64,000 nucleotides of DNA from Catellatospora methionotrophica (GTDB lineage Bacteria; Actinomycetota; Actinomycetes; Mycobacteriales; Micromonosporaceae): the NCBI RefSeq assembly GCF_011297335.1, contig NZ_JAAOTJ010000014.1:62001-126000 (forward strand), read 5' to 3'. Shown in pieces: positions 8,523 to 17,343 of this stretch. A program made the translations under genes and the position numbers. The number at the start of each line of letters is the position of its first letter. Position 1 is the stretch's first letter. The notes beneath the pieces were generated by a model. It was given only the letters and a program-made list of their open reading frames with translations, did not search any database and was not told the origin of the DNA.

Positions 8523-9752
8523 CTACCCGGTGCGCGTGATCGGCGCGTGCGCGGGCGCGGGGGTCGGGTGCAGCGTTCGCGGTGAGCGCCGGCGGTGGGC
8601 GACCGCGAACGACAGCAGGCCCATGGCGATCGCGACGAACGCGGCGATGGCGTACAGGTGCGACAGCGGGGTTCCGGCGCTGACGAGGGGGCCCGCGCCG
8701 AACGCGGCGATGCCGTAGCCGAGCTGGTAGGCGGCGATGACGCCACCGGCGACGGTCGCGGACAGGCCGGTGAGCTCGCCCTGACCGAAGCTGATGGTCA
8801 GCGGCAGCAGCGCGGAGCAGCACAGCCCGGCCGCCCCGAAGGCCAGCACGCCCTGGACGTCGTGGCCGCGGGGCAGCGCGGCGATGATCACGAAGACGCC
8901 CGCGAGGGCGAACGGCAGCAGGTGGAACGTGGCGCGGGCGGGAAGCCAGCGGGTGATGGCGGCGAACAGCAGCCGCCCGAGGGTGACCATGGCCCAGAAC
9001 GCGGTGAGGGCGAGCGCGGCCGTGGTCGTACTGGCACCGACGCTGGTGGTCATGTCGAGCTGTGCCCAGTTGCCGTTGACGGTCTCGCAGATGCCGTACA
9101 GCAGGGCGAACGCCAGGTAGAGCCAGAACCGGGCGGGCAGCGGTCCGCCGGTGGCGGCGGCAGCGCTCCGGGCGCCGGAGTGCATGGGCAGGCGGGCGCT
9201 GACCGCGAGCAGGGCGATGAGCAGCAGCGTGGACAGGATCGGCAGCCCCCACCAGTAGCCGAGGCCGACGAAGACGGCGACGAACACCGGTGCCAGCGCG
9301 GTGCCCAGGCCCAGCAGGGCGTTGAGGATGAGCACGGCGCGGTCGACGTTCGCGGGGTGGAAGGCGGCTGCGAGTGAGTTGAGCGCGGGCACGGCGAGGC
9401 CGAAGCCCGCGCCCAGGAACGCGGTGGCGGCCAGCAGCAGCGGGTAGGCGACGTGCTGCTGGTGCATGACGGCGGCGCTGGCGAGCAGCAGCACCATGGA
9501 CACCAGGGAGCAGGCGAGCCCGGCGAGGTAGACGGCGTGGGTGCCGTGGCGGCGGGCGAGCCCCGCACCGGCCAGGGCGGCGGCGATCGCGGCGACGACC
9601 TGCGGAGCGAACATGACGCCGTATTGCGCGCTGGTCAGCGCGTAGTGGCCGGGGTCGGTGAGGATCGAGCTGAGGGCGGGGATGGTCACCAGGACGATGC
9701 CCTGTACGACGCCGGCGAGGTCGACGACGGTGGTCTGGGCGCGGGCCGTCAT
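8523..9752 (-). CDS. MFS transporter, last gene of the zwf operon
   Basis: A 409-aa major-facilitator protein with about 12 helices. The ATG at 9752 overlaps the stop of the glycosidase gene (ATGA), and the sequence begins MTARAQTTVVDLAG. The intracellular loop GLARRHGTHAV resembles the MFS loop-2/3 motif. The last 30 residues are polar and cytoplasmic. It is the final gene of a unit that also encodes a debranching-type glycosidase, a GMC oxidoreductase and glucose-6-phosphate dehydrogenase. Transport of a sugar, sugar acid or oxidised glycoside is therefore a reasonable inference, but direction and substrate cannot be read from the sequence. Confidence 0.85.
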   Translation of the reverse strand: MTARAQTTVVDLAGVVQGIVLVTIPALSSILTDPGHYALTSAQYGVMFAPQVVAAIAAALAGAGLARRHGTHAVYLAGLACSLVSMVLLLASAAVMHQQHVAYPLLLAATAFLGAGFGLAVPALNSLAAAFHPANVDRAVLILNALLGLGTALAPVFVAVFVGLGYWWGLPILSTLLLIALLAVSARLPMHSGARSAAAATGGPLPARFWLYLAFALLYGICETVNGNWAQLDMTTSVGASTTTAALALTAFWAMVTLGRLLFAAITRWLPARATFHLLPFALAGVFVIIAALPRGHDVQGVLAFGAAGLCCSALLPLTISFGQGELTGLSATVAGGVIAAYQLGYGIAAFGAGPLVSAGTPLSHLYAIAAFVAIAMGLLSFAVAHRRRSPRTLHPTPAPAHAPITRTG

Positions 9753-11911
9753 GAATTCTCGCGCCTGTTGACCAGGGTCTGCAGGGTGGACAGCTGGGGC
9801 CGGAGCTTGCGCAGCCGGTCGTCGGCACGGACCTGGACCCGGCCGCGGCCGTAGGCGTCGCGGTGTCCCCACCGGCCGGGGACGTCGAGCAGGGCGAGGT
9901 GGCCGATGCCGACGGGCAGGGCCGGGTCGACGACGAGGTGGTCGTCGACGGCCTGCAGGCCGAGCATGGTGCCCAGCAGCAGCAGCGGAGTGCCGGTGGA
10001 CCAGGCCTGGGGGCTGCACGCGGTCGGATACGGGACGGGGTACTTGGTGACGGAGCGGTCGTAGCCGCAGAAGGCTTCGGGCAGGCGGCCGTTGAAGAAC
10101 TCGGCGGCGTCGAGGATGCCGGCGGCGACCCGGGCGGCCTCGTTCTTGTAGCCGTAGCGGCGTAGGCCCCAGGCGATGAACGAGTTGTCGAACGGCCAGA
10201 CGGTGCCGACGTGGTAGCCGACGGGGTTGTAGCGCTGCTCGCCCTCGGCCAGGGTCCGGATGCCCCAGCCGGAGTACAGCCGGGGTCCGAGCAGGTGTTC
10301 GACGATGTGGTGGGCGCGGCGGCGTTCGACGATGCCGGACCAGAGCAGGTGGCCGATGTTGGACGACAGGGCGTCGACCTGCGTGCCGTCGCTGTCGAGG
10401 GCGAGGGCGTAGTAGTTGCGGTCCTCGATCCAGAAGTCGCGGTTGAAGCGGCGTTTGAGGTCGGCGGCCTCGGTGTCGAGGCGTTCGGCGAGGGTGGGGT
10501 CGTTCCAGACGACGCGGGCCAGGCGGGCGGCGCGCTTCATGGCGTCGTAGGCGTAACCCTGCAGCTCGCAGGTGGCGCGGGGGAAGCCGGGCAGGCGGCC
10601 GTCGGTGTAGGAGATGGAGTCCCAGGAGTCCTTCCAGCACTGGTTCTCCAGGCCGGTGTCGGGGTTGCGGGTCTGGTACCAGACGTAGCCGTCGCCGCGC
10701 AGGTCGGCGTACTGGTCGAGCCAGGCCAGCGCCGCACGGGCCTCATATTCGAGGTCGCGGACCAGTTTGGTGTCGCCGCTCCAGCGTTCGTACTCGTCGA
10801 GCAGGATCAGGAACAGCGCGGTGCTGTCGGCTGACCCGTAGTAGGGGGAGTGGGGGCGTTCCTCGAAGGCGGTCAGTTCGCCGTAGCGCATCTCGTGCAG
10901 GATCTTGCCGGGGTCCTCGTCGCGGAAGTCGTCGACGCGGCTGCCCTGGCGCGCGCCGAGTTCGGCCAGGGTGGTCGCGGCCAGCGACGGCGCGTACGGC
11001 AGGGCCTGCAGGCTGGTGAGGATGCTGTCCCGGCCGAACATGGTCATGAACCAGGGCAGGCCCGCGGCGGGCAGGGTGCGCTCGCCGGAGGTCATCGGGG
11101 CGAAGCGCAGTGCGGCGAGGTCGGTGAGGCTGCGCCGGTAGGTGTGCTTGAGCGGCTCCCAGTCGCATTCGAGCTTGGGCGCCTCGGACAACCACTCGTG
11201 GAGGTCCTCCTCCATGTCCTTGCGGGTGTGGGCGGCTTCGCGGCGGGCGGTGACGCGCTCGTTGACGGCCCAGCCCCACAGCGAGCACTGTACGTGCAGT
11301 TCGGTGGTCCAGCTGCCGTGCGGGCCGAGGTGGACGGTGTAGGTGATGCCCTGGTCGTCGATGGCGGCGGCAGGGGTGTGGGCGGTGTCGCCGTGCTCGT
11401 CGATGTGGGTGGACGCGGCGGTGTTGATGAGGGTCTCGCGGCGGTACGTCTCGCGTTCGTAGCCGAGCAGCAGCAGGTTGTCCCCGATGCGGGCGTAGTA
11501 CGTGCCCTTCTTCTTGAGGTGGTCCTTGACCTCGAACAGGTCGGCGAAGTCGGCGGAGGCGTCCAGGCGCAGGGTGAGGTCGACGGGGGTGGCGCTGTGG
11601 TTGAGGATGGTCAGTTCCTCGCGGAACCCGTCGAGGACCTCGCGGCGGCGGATGATCGACAGGGTCGCGTCGACGTACACCGTGCCGGTGCCCGGGACCA
11701 GGAAGAACCGGGTCTCGAAGTAGTGCAGGTCGTCGGTGGACAGCGGGTTGAGGCGGTGGCCGTCGAGGGTGAGGATCCAGCGGGACAGGTAGCGGGTGTC
11801 CCAGGAGAACAGGCCGTTGGGTTCGGTGGGTGAGGCGTCGATGTCGCCGGCGGTGTCGCTGACGACGAACGTGTTGCCGTCGAGGGTGCTGACAGAGCCG
11901 GTGGTGGTCAT
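9749..11911 (-). CDS. Glycogen debranching-like amylo-alpha-1,6-glucosidase
   Basis: A 720-aa protein. Residues about 15-210 match the N-terminal beta-sandwich of bacterial debranching-type enzymes (LFSWDTRYLSRW; EVLDGFREELTI). Residues about 290-690 form an (alpha/alpha)6 barrel with typical segments GLPWFMTMFGRDS, AFEERPHSPYYGSADST, QCWKDSWDSI and GTVWPFDNSFIAWG. Acidic residues in those loops would be catalytic. It has no signal peptide, so it probably acts on cytosolic alpha-glucans, trehalose-like or other glycosides. Spacing is ATGA at both ends: with the SCP2-like gene upstream and the MFS gene downstream. A GGAGG lies 8 nt before the ATG at 11911. Confidence 0.85.
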   Translation of the reverse strand: MTTTGSVSTLDGNTFVVSDTAGDIDASPTEPNGLFSWDTRYLSRWILTLDGHRLNPLSTDDLHYFETRFFLVPGTGTVYVDATLSIIRRREVLDGFREELTILNHSATPVDLTLRLDASADFADLFEVKDHLKKKGTYYARIGDNLLLLGYERETYRRETLINTAASTHIDEHGDTAHTPAAAIDDQGITYTVHLGPHGSWTTELHVQCSLWGWAVNERVTARREAAHTRKDMEEDLHEWLSEAPKLECDWEPLKHTYRRSLTDLAALRFAPMTSGERTLPAAGLPWFMTMFGRDSILTSLQALPYAPSLAATTLAELGARQGSRVDDFRDEDPGKILHEMRYGELTAFEERPHSPYYGSADSTALFLILLDEYERWSGDTKLVRDLEYEARAALAWLDQYADLRGDGYVWYQTRNPDTGLENQCWKDSWDSISYTDGRLPGFPRATCELQGYAYDAMKRAARLARVVWNDPTLAERLDTEAADLKRRFNRDFWIEDRNYYALALDSDGTQVDALSSNIGHLLWSGIVERRRAHHIVEHLLGPRLYSGWGIRTLAEGEQRYNPVGYHVGTVWPFDNSFIAWGLRRYGYKNEAARVAAGILDAAEFFNGRLPEAFCGYDRSVTKYPVPYPTACSPQAWSTGTPLLLLGTMLGLQAVDDHLVVDPALPVGIGHLALLDVPGRWGHRDAYGRGRVQVRADDRLRKLRPQLSTLQTLVNRRENS

Positions 11912-12273
11912 CTCGGGTGCCTCCGGGTTGCCGGTGCGGGCGTGGTCGGCCGCCCGGGGAACAGCCGTTGCAGCATGACGATGAGGTGCAGTTCGCCCTC
12001 GACGTTGATCTGGCCGCGCAGCACGGCGGCCATGGTGTTGACCCGACCGGTGATCATGCCGTCGAACAGGGACTTGGCGACGTGCACGACGCAGTCGGCG
12101 GGTTCGCCGCCGCGGCTGACGTCGATGTGGCCGTGTTTGATCGCGACGCGCCAGTGTTCGGCGTGCCCGTTGTCGGCGAGGTCGAACCGGATCGTGCCGG
12201 TGGTGGCGCGCAGCAGCGGGTAGCGGCCGTGTTCGGCGAGGCTGTGGAAGTAGTCGGCGGTGGCGTCGCTCAC
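11908..12273 (-). CDS. SCP2 sterol-transfer-like small protein
   Basis: A 121-aa protein of SCP2-like composition: a central beta-sheet with IRFDLADNGHAEHWRVAIK and HIDVSRGGEPADCVVHV, followed by LFDGMITGRVNTMAAVLRGQINVEG, the typical SCP2 pattern in which a helix packs over a hydrophobic tunnel. SCP2 domains bind lipids or other hydrophobic ligands. The GTG at 12273 overlaps the stop of the GMC oxidoreductase gene (GTGA), and its own stop overlaps the glycosidase start, so it is tightly coupled on both sides. It may help present the hydrophobic substrate or cofactor of the oxidoreductase; that is inference from context. Confidence 0.7.
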   Translation of the reverse strand: MSDATADYFHSLAEHGRYPLLRATTGTIRFDLADNGHAEHWRVAIKHGHIDVSRGGEPADCVVHVAKSLFDGMITGRVNTMAAVLRGQINVEGELHLIVMLQRLFPGRPTTPAPATRRHPR

Positions 12274-13862
12274 CGGGATGCTCCCGGGGTCGCGGCGGGT
12301 GCGGCGTAGCTGACGCCGAGCCGCCCGGCGAGGTGCTCGCCGACGCGCAGGGCGTTGGCCATCGCGGTCAGCGCCGGGTTGACCGCGCCGATGCTCGGGA
12401 AGAAGCTGGTGTCGACGACGTACAGGTTGTCGAGTTCGTGGGCCTTGCAGTGCGCGTCCAGCACGCTGGTGGCGGGGTCGTTGCCGAACCGGCACGTCCC
12501 GGCCTGGTGGGCGACCCCGGCGATGGGGATGTCGGTCTTCATGTACGCGAACCGGTGGATCAGGTGGTCCTCGTGCAGCCGCATCGACCCGAGCATCGAC
12601 TTGAGCTGGTGGTAGAGCCGCTTGGCGGCGGTCGGGTTGCTGGGGCTGTAGTCGAGCACGATGTGCCCGTCGCGGCTGACGGTGATGCGGTTGTCGGCCT
12701 TGGGCAGGTCCTCGGTCGACAGCCAGAAGTCGACGGCGTGCCGGGCGACGTCAGCCAGCGCCCAGGTCGGGGCGAGCTTAGTCGCGAGGGGCTTCTCGCC
12801 GCGGTACATGTCGGGCTCGGATTTGCCGATCATCTGGATGTTGCCCATGGGGTAGTCGAAGCCGGGGCCGCGGAAGTAGAAGTCGTTGAGGCCCAGGGTC
12901 TTCTGGAACCGGGTCTCGTTGGGTTCGCGCGACAGGGCGAGCACGGCCTGCGACAGGTGGAACATGTAGTTGCGCCCGACCTGGTCGGAGCTGTTGGCCA
13001 GGCCGTGCGGGTGCAGGTCGCTGGCCGACATGAGCAGCAGTTTCGCGGAGTTCGCCGCGCCCGCCGACACCACGACGATGTCGGCGGCGTAGCGCTCCTC
13101 GTGGCCCTCGTGGTCGACGACGACCTGGGTGACGGCGGTGCCGGCGAGGTTGGTCTCCAGGCGTACGGCGTGGGCGTGGGTGAGCAGGGTGACGTTCGGG
13201 GCCTGCAGCGCGGGCCGTACGGCGAGGGTCTCGGCGTCGGACTTGGCGTGCAGCGGGCACGGGAACCCGTCGCAGTGCTGGCAGCGTACGCAGATGCTGT
13301 AGGGCATGTTCTGCTCGTTGAGCCGCACCCCGACGGGCGCGTGGAACGGCCGGTATCCGGCGGCGGCCAGGTCGTCGGACAACTGCTGGATACGCGGCTC
13401 GTGGTGCAGCGCCGGGAACGGGTACGGCCCGGACGCGGGCGGCTCGGTGGGGTCCTCGCCCCGGTTGCCGTGGACCTCGTACAGCTGCTCGGCCATGGTG
13501 TAGTACGGCTCCATCTCCTCGTAGGAGACGGGCCACGCGGGCGACATGCCGTCGTGGTGCTGGAGCTGGCCGAAGTCCTCGCGGCGCAGCCGGTACAGGG
13601 CCGCGCCGTACAGTTTCGTGGCCCCGCCGACGTAGTAGTGGACCTGCGGCTGGAAACCGTTGCCGTGCTTGTCGTACCAGGTGTCCTTGGAGATGTAGCG
13701 GTTGTCGACGAACACCTGCGCGGTGTCCCAGTTCTCGGGTTCGCGGGGCAGCCAGTCGCCGCGTTCGAGCAGCAGGATGCGTTTGCCGGACGGGGCGAGG
13801 TAGCGGGCAAGGGTTCCGCCGCCCGCGCCGGTCCCGATGATGATCACGTCGTAGGCGTCCAT
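12270..13862 (-). CDS. GMC-family FAD oxidoreductase
   Basis: A 530-aa glucose-methanol-choline family protein. The N-terminus has the dinucleotide fold VIIIGTGAGGGTLAR, then LLLERGDWLP, and the C-terminal active-site region reads GVAHQAGTCRFG with the catalytic His, followed by DNLYVVDTSFFPSIGAVNPALT. A cysteine-rich loop CVRCQHCDGFPC near residue 200 is unusual and could bind iron-sulfur or zinc; similar loops occur in GMC enzymes that feed electrons to cytochromes. It has no signal peptide. I chose the ATG at 13862 because GGGGAG lies upstream at suitable distance; a GTG at 13877 adds five residues. It is second in the operon, 58 nt after zwf. Confidence 0.85.
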   Translation of the reverse strand: MDAYDVIIIGTGAGGGTLARYLAPSGKRILLLERGDWLPREPENWDTAQVFVDNRYISKDTWYDKHGNGFQPQVHYYVGGATKLYGAALYRLRREDFGQLQHHDGMSPAWPVSYEEMEPYYTMAEQLYEVHGNRGEDPTEPPASGPYPFPALHHEPRIQQLSDDLAAAGYRPFHAPVGVRLNEQNMPYSICVRCQHCDGFPCPLHAKSDAETLAVRPALQAPNVTLLTHAHAVRLETNLAGTAVTQVVVDHEGHEERYAADIVVVSAGAANSAKLLLMSASDLHPHGLANSSDQVGRNYMFHLSQAVLALSREPNETRFQKTLGLNDFYFRGPGFDYPMGNIQMIGKSEPDMYRGEKPLATKLAPTWALADVARHAVDFWLSTEDLPKADNRITVSRDGHIVLDYSPSNPTAAKRLYHQLKSMLGSMRLHEDHLIHRFAYMKTDIPIAGVAHQAGTCRFGNDPATSVLDAHCKAHELDNLYVVDTSFFPSIGAVNPALTAMANALRVGEHLAGRLGVSYAAPAATPGASR

Positions 13863-13920
13863 CACAGTTCTCCCCACCGCTGCGCGAGAATGGTCGTCCC
13901 GGTGGCCCCGGGTGCGAAGG

Positions 13921-15345
13921 TCACGGCATCTTGCCGGGCGGGTTCTTGTCGACGAGCCACGGGCCGCGCCAGCCGTGGCCTGCGACGAGCTTCTCCGCGC
14001 CGGGCGGACCCCAGGTGCCCGGGGCGTAGGACTCGATCGGTGACGGGGCGTCCAGCAGCGGCTGCAGGATGCGCCAGGTCTCCTCGACGCCGTCCTGGCG
14101 GGTGAACCGGTTCGCGTCCCCGATCAGCGCGGCGTGCAGCAGCACCTCGTACGGCGTCGGCCCTTCACCGCCCTCGGTGGCGAACTCCATGTCCAGGGTG
14201 ATCGGCTCGGGGCCGTCGCCGTCGGCGCGGCGGGCGTCCAGGCGCAGCCGCGTGCCGGTGGTCGGGTCGAGTTTGATGATGAACTGGTCCGGTTCGGGGA
14301 CCATCCCGGCGAACGCGGGCAGGCCCAGCCGTGGCGGGCGCTTGAACACGACCCGGAACTCGGTCTGCGTCGCGGGCAGGCACTTGCCGGTGCGGATGAA
14401 GAACGGCACGCCTGACCAGCGCCAGTTGTCGATCTCCAGTTTCAGCGCGGCGTACGTCTCGGTCGTCGAGCCGGGCTTGACGCCGTCGATGTCCTGGTAG
14501 CCGTCGTACTGACCGCGCACGTAGTTCGCCGGGTCGGCGTCCAGGACCGCGCTCCACAGCGCCGTGCTGGCGTTCTTGACCGCGTCGGGGTGCCGCCCGG
14601 CGGGCGGTTCCATCGCCCCGCCGGCCAGGACCTGCATCAGGTGGTTGACGACGACGTCGCGCAGCGCGCCGACGGGGTCGTAGAAGTGGCCGCGGTCCTC
14701 GACGCCGAAGTTCTCGGCCATGGTGATCTGCACGCTGTCGACGTAGGAGCGGTTCCACACCGGTTCCAGCATCGTGTTGGCGAACCGCAGGTACACCAGC
14801 TCCTCGGTGCCCATCTTGCCCAGGAAGTGGTCGATGCGGAACAGCTGCGCCTCGGTCAGGTACTGGTGCAGCTGCCCGGCCAGTTCCCGGGCCGAGGCCA
14901 GGTCGCGGCCGAACGGCTTCTCCACCACGACCCGCCCGCCGCGCACGACCCCGGCCTCGGACAGGCCCTTGACCACGGCCGCGAACAGCGACGGCGGGAT
15001 CTCCAGGTACGACACGGGCGTCGCCGCGTCACCGACCGCGGCCGCGACCCGCTGGTACAGGCCCGCGTCGGTGAAGTCGCCGGACACGTACGACAGCCGG
15101 GACGCGAACCGCTCGAAGACCGCGTCGTCGATCGGCTCACCGGTGGCGGCGATGCACTCGCGGGCGTGCTCGCGCAGCTTGTCCACCGTCCAGTCCTGTC
15201 CCGCGACCCCGATGATCGGGCAGGTCAGCAGGCCGCGCCGGTCCAGCCGGTACAGCGACCGGAACGTCATCACCCGGGCCAGGTCGCCGGTGATGCCGAA
15301 GATGACGAAGACGTCCGCGGGCGCGGGCGTCACGGGTGCGGTCAT
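13921..15345 (-). CDS. zwf: Glucose-6-phosphate 1-dehydrogenase
   Basis: A 474-aa enzyme of the oxidative pentose phosphate pathway, oxidising glucose 6-phosphate to 6-phosphogluconolactone with NAD(P)+. Seen are the N-terminal nucleotide fold VIFGITGDLA (a conserved GxxGDLA), the substrate-binding signature RIDHFLGK and EKPFGRDL. The length is normal. The ATG at 15345 has GGAG 9 nt upstream; the frame is open to 15459 but those residues are not family-like. It leads a five-gene minus-strand operon with GMC oxidoreductase, SCP2-like protein, debranching-type glycosidase and MFS transporter. It is probably a paralogue of the housekeeping enzyme, which in actinobacteria usually sits with tal, tkt and opcA. 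Confidence 0.93.
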   Translation of the reverse strand: MTAPVTPAPADVFVIFGITGDLARVMTFRSLYRLDRRGLLTCPIIGVAGQDWTVDKLREHARECIAATGEPIDDAVFERFASRLSYVSGDFTDAGLYQRVAAAVGDAATPVSYLEIPPSLFAAVVKGLSEAGVVRGGRVVVEKPFGRDLASARELAGQLHQYLTEAQLFRIDHFLGKMGTEELVYLRFANTMLEPVWNRSYVDSVQITMAENFGVEDRGHFYDPVGALRDVVVNHLMQVLAGGAMEPPAGRHPDAVKNASTALWSAVLDADPANYVRGQYDGYQDIDGVKPGSTTETYAALKLEIDNWRWSGVPFFIRTGKCLPATQTEFRVVFKRPPRLGLPAFAGMVPEPDQFIIKLDPTTGTRLRLDARRADGDGPEPITLDMEFATEGGEGPTPYEVLLHAALIGDANRFTRQDGVEETWRILQPLLDAPSPIESYAPGTWGPPGAEKLVAGHGWRGPWLVDKNPPGKMP

Positions 15346-15465
15346 GACATCTCCACGTGGGTGCTGCGCTCGCTCACGCCGCTCATCTTTCCAATATCGG
15401 TATTCAGTCGGGCTGATACCGCAAAACGCACATTTCTGGGACAGCGGCGTTGCGAGCATGAACAG

Positions 15466-16197
15466 GTGCTCCCTCTGCAGCCCCTGGCCCTCGCCCTGAC
15501 GCTGACCGCGAGCCTGCTGGCAGGCCCGGCCGCCGCGCCGACCCCCGCTCCGGCCCCGTCACCGCTGCCGCAGGGCGACCAGCCGGTACGGCTCGACCCG
15601 GCCCGCTTCACCACCCGCGTCGACAACCCGTACCTGCCCCTGGCCGTCGGCGGCCGGTGGAGCTACCTGGCCACCGGCCCGGACGGCGACGTGCGCACCG
15701 AGGTCACCGTCGCACCCGGCCCCGACGTCGCGGGCATCGCCACGGTCGCGATGCGGTCGGTGAGCACCGACGCCGGTGGCGGCCTCATCGGCGACCTGAC
15801 CGGCTGGTACGCCCAGGACGGCGACGGCAACGTGTGGCTGCTGGGCGAGTCCGCCCGTGACTACGCCGCAGGAACCCTCACCGGCGTCGACGGATGGCAG
15901 GCCGGGGCCGAAGGAGCCCAGGCGGGCGTCGCGATGGCCGCCCGGCCCGTGGCGGGGCAGTCCTGGCGGATCGCCTACAGCCGTGGCCGTGCCGAGGACA
16001 CCGCCCGGGTGCTGAGTGTCGGCGAGCAGGTCAGCGTCGCCGCCGGAGCCTACCGGGACGTGATCGCCATCGAGCAGACCTCGCCGCTGGAACGCGGGGT
16101 GCGGCTGCGCCGCCTGTACGCCCCGCAGGTGGGGCTGGTGCGGTCGGAGACCTCCGCCGCCGACCGCACCGACCTGGTGGCCTACCGCAAGCCCTAG
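15466..16197 (+). CDS. Secreted protein of unknown function
   Basis: A 243-aa protein with a signal peptide (MLPLQPLALALTLTASLLAG, then AAAPTPAPAPSPLP), so it is exported; the proline/alanine-rich stretch is a linker. The mature part is beta-rich with RFTTRVDNPYLPL, GRWSYLATGPDGD, WYAQDGDGNVWLLGE and YRDVIAIEQTSPL. This pattern recurs in actinobacterial secreted proteins of unknown role whose repeats bind no known ligand. The start is GTG at 15466, the only start that places the signal peptide at the N-terminus. The gene is divergent from zwf. Its stop codon overlaps the stop of the DUF2267 gene on the other strand (CTAG, 16194-16197). Confidence 0.7.
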   Translation: MLPLQPLALALTLTASLLAGPAAAPTPAPAPSPLPQGDQPVRLDPARFTTRVDNPYLPLAVGGRWSYLATGPDGDVRTEVTVAPGPDVAGIATVAMRSVSTDAGGGLIGDLTGWYAQDGDGNVWLLGESARDYAAGTLTGVDGWQAGAEGAQAGVAMAARPVAGQSWRIAYSRGRAEDTARVLSVGEQVSVAAGAYRDVIAIEQTSPLERGVRLRRLYAPQVGLVRSETSAADRTDLVAYRKP

Positions 16198-16580
16198 ACC
16201 GTGGCCCGCGTCCCGGCCATGGCCATCGTCCGGAAATCATTCGGCAGCTGCTGCATGACGTGGTCGAACGTCTCGTCGCCCAGGTCCTCGCGCAGCGCCG
16301 TCATGACGCCGCGCACCCCGGACTCGGTGTCGCGTTCGTTGAGCCCGGTGCGTTCACGCACCCGGCGCAGCATCTCCGGCAGGTCGAAGCACTGGATGCG
16401 CTCGCTGGGCGGCAGCGCGTCACGCAGACCCTCGTGCAGGTGCGCCGCCAGATGCCGGTTCTCGCCGTTGCTGAGCCGCGCGGCCAGGCACTCCAGCGTC
16501 GCGCGGGTGGTGTCGGCGGCTTCCTCGACGGTCAGTCCCGACAACTCGGCGACCTTGCGAAAGAACTGCTTGTCTCCCAT
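16194..16580 (-). CDS. DUF2267 domain protein
   Basis: A 128-aa all-helical protein beginning MGDKQFFRKVAELSGL, with ATLECLAARLSNGENRHLAAHL and DHVMQQLPNDFR, the typical DUF2267 pattern in which two related helical halves repeat. The function of the family is unknown; members often lie with stress or redox genes. The start at 16580 is set by GGGAGG 7 nt upstream; the frame is open to 16607. The two genes at 15466-16197 and here are convergent and share their stop bases. Confidence 0.8.
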   Translation of the reverse strand: MGDKQFFRKVAELSGLTVEEAADTTRATLECLAARLSNGENRHLAAHLHEGLRDALPPSERIQCFDLPEMLRRVRERTGLNERDTESGVRGVMTALREDLGDETFDHVMQQLPNDFRTMAMAGTRATV

Positions 16581-16827
16581 ACGTTCCCTCCCGTAATCGA
16601 TCAACACGGTCGGGGGTGATTCATCAACACCCTAAGCCCACATGCCCTCTACGCCACCCTTTACACCGTTTCACCCCTCCTCTTTCGGTGGCGTCCCGCG
16701 AGGGCCGCCCCGGATCGCCGAAAGCGGCATGGAGCTGCGGGAATCGATGACATCCTGAGGTGTCCACTCCATGCCGGTCGCCGGCGCGGCAGGGCGCAGG
16801 CGACCGGGCGTCGGCCGGAGGCGCCTT

Positions 16828-17343
16828 GTGAAAACCACCCGAACGACCACACGCGTCCCATCGGCGCAGGATCTGTACACCGTCGATGTGTTCACCGTCG
16901 TCAACGGGTCCCCGATGCAGTGGCGCGTCGACACCCGTACCACCCTGCTGGAGGCGTTGCGCGACACCGCGGGGCTCACCGGCACCAAGCGCGGCTGCGA
17001 CCAGGGCGCCTGCGGGGCGTGCACGGTGCACGTCGACGGCAAGCGGGTGCTGTCCTGCCTGACGCTGGCCGCGCAGGCCGACGGGCGGCAGGTAACCACC
17101 ATCGAAGGCCTGGCCGGTGACGACGGCCCGCACCCGCTACAGGAGGCGTTCCTGCGCCACGACGCGTTCCAGTGCGGCTTCTGCACCCCGGGCCAGCTCA
17201 TGTCCGCCGCGTGCCTGCTGCGCGAGGGCCGCGCGGGCAGCGATGCCGCCATCCGCGAGTACATGTCGGGCAACCTGTGCCGCTGCGGTGCCTACGACAA
17301 CATCGTCGCGGCGATCCGCGACGTGGCGAAGGGAGCCGACTGA
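16828..17343 (+). CDS. Molybdenum dehydrogenase, 2Fe-2S subunit (PaoA/YagT-like)
   Basis: A 171-aa electron-transfer subunit of the xanthine oxidase family. Residues about 50-90 hold the plant-ferredoxin-type cluster CDQGACGACTVHVDG plus a fourth Cys (SCLT). The C-terminal helical domain holds the second cluster, FQCGFCTPGQ and NLCRCGAY. E. coli PaoA has a Tat signal, but here the N-terminus (MKTTRTTTRVPSAQ) has no twin-arginine and no hydrophobic core, so the complex is probably cytosolic. GTG at 16828 is preceded by GGAGG at 6 nt. The stop overlaps the next ATG (TGATG). It passes electrons between the molybdenum site and the FAD subunit. Confidence 0.9.
   Translation: MKTTRTTTRVPSAQDLYTVDVFTVVNGSPMQWRVDTRTTLLEALRDTAGLTGTKRGCDQGACGACTVHVDGKRVLSCLTLAAQADGRQVTTIEGLAGDDGPHPLQEAFLRHDAFQCGFCTPGQLMSAACLLREGRAGSDAAIREYMSGNLCRCGAYDNIVAAIRDVAKGAD

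Noticed and set aside
8523-10640. A 705-codon frame covering the MFS transporter
   Set aside because: The extension beyond 9752 overlaps the glycosidase gene in another frame and is arginine/proline-rich. The ATGA at 9749-9752 is the true start.
15380-15430. An A+T-rich near-palindrome (AATATCGGTATT) between zwf and the secreted-protein gene
   Set aside because: Only the outer four bases pair on each side. It may be promoter DNA, but it is too weak to call an operator.
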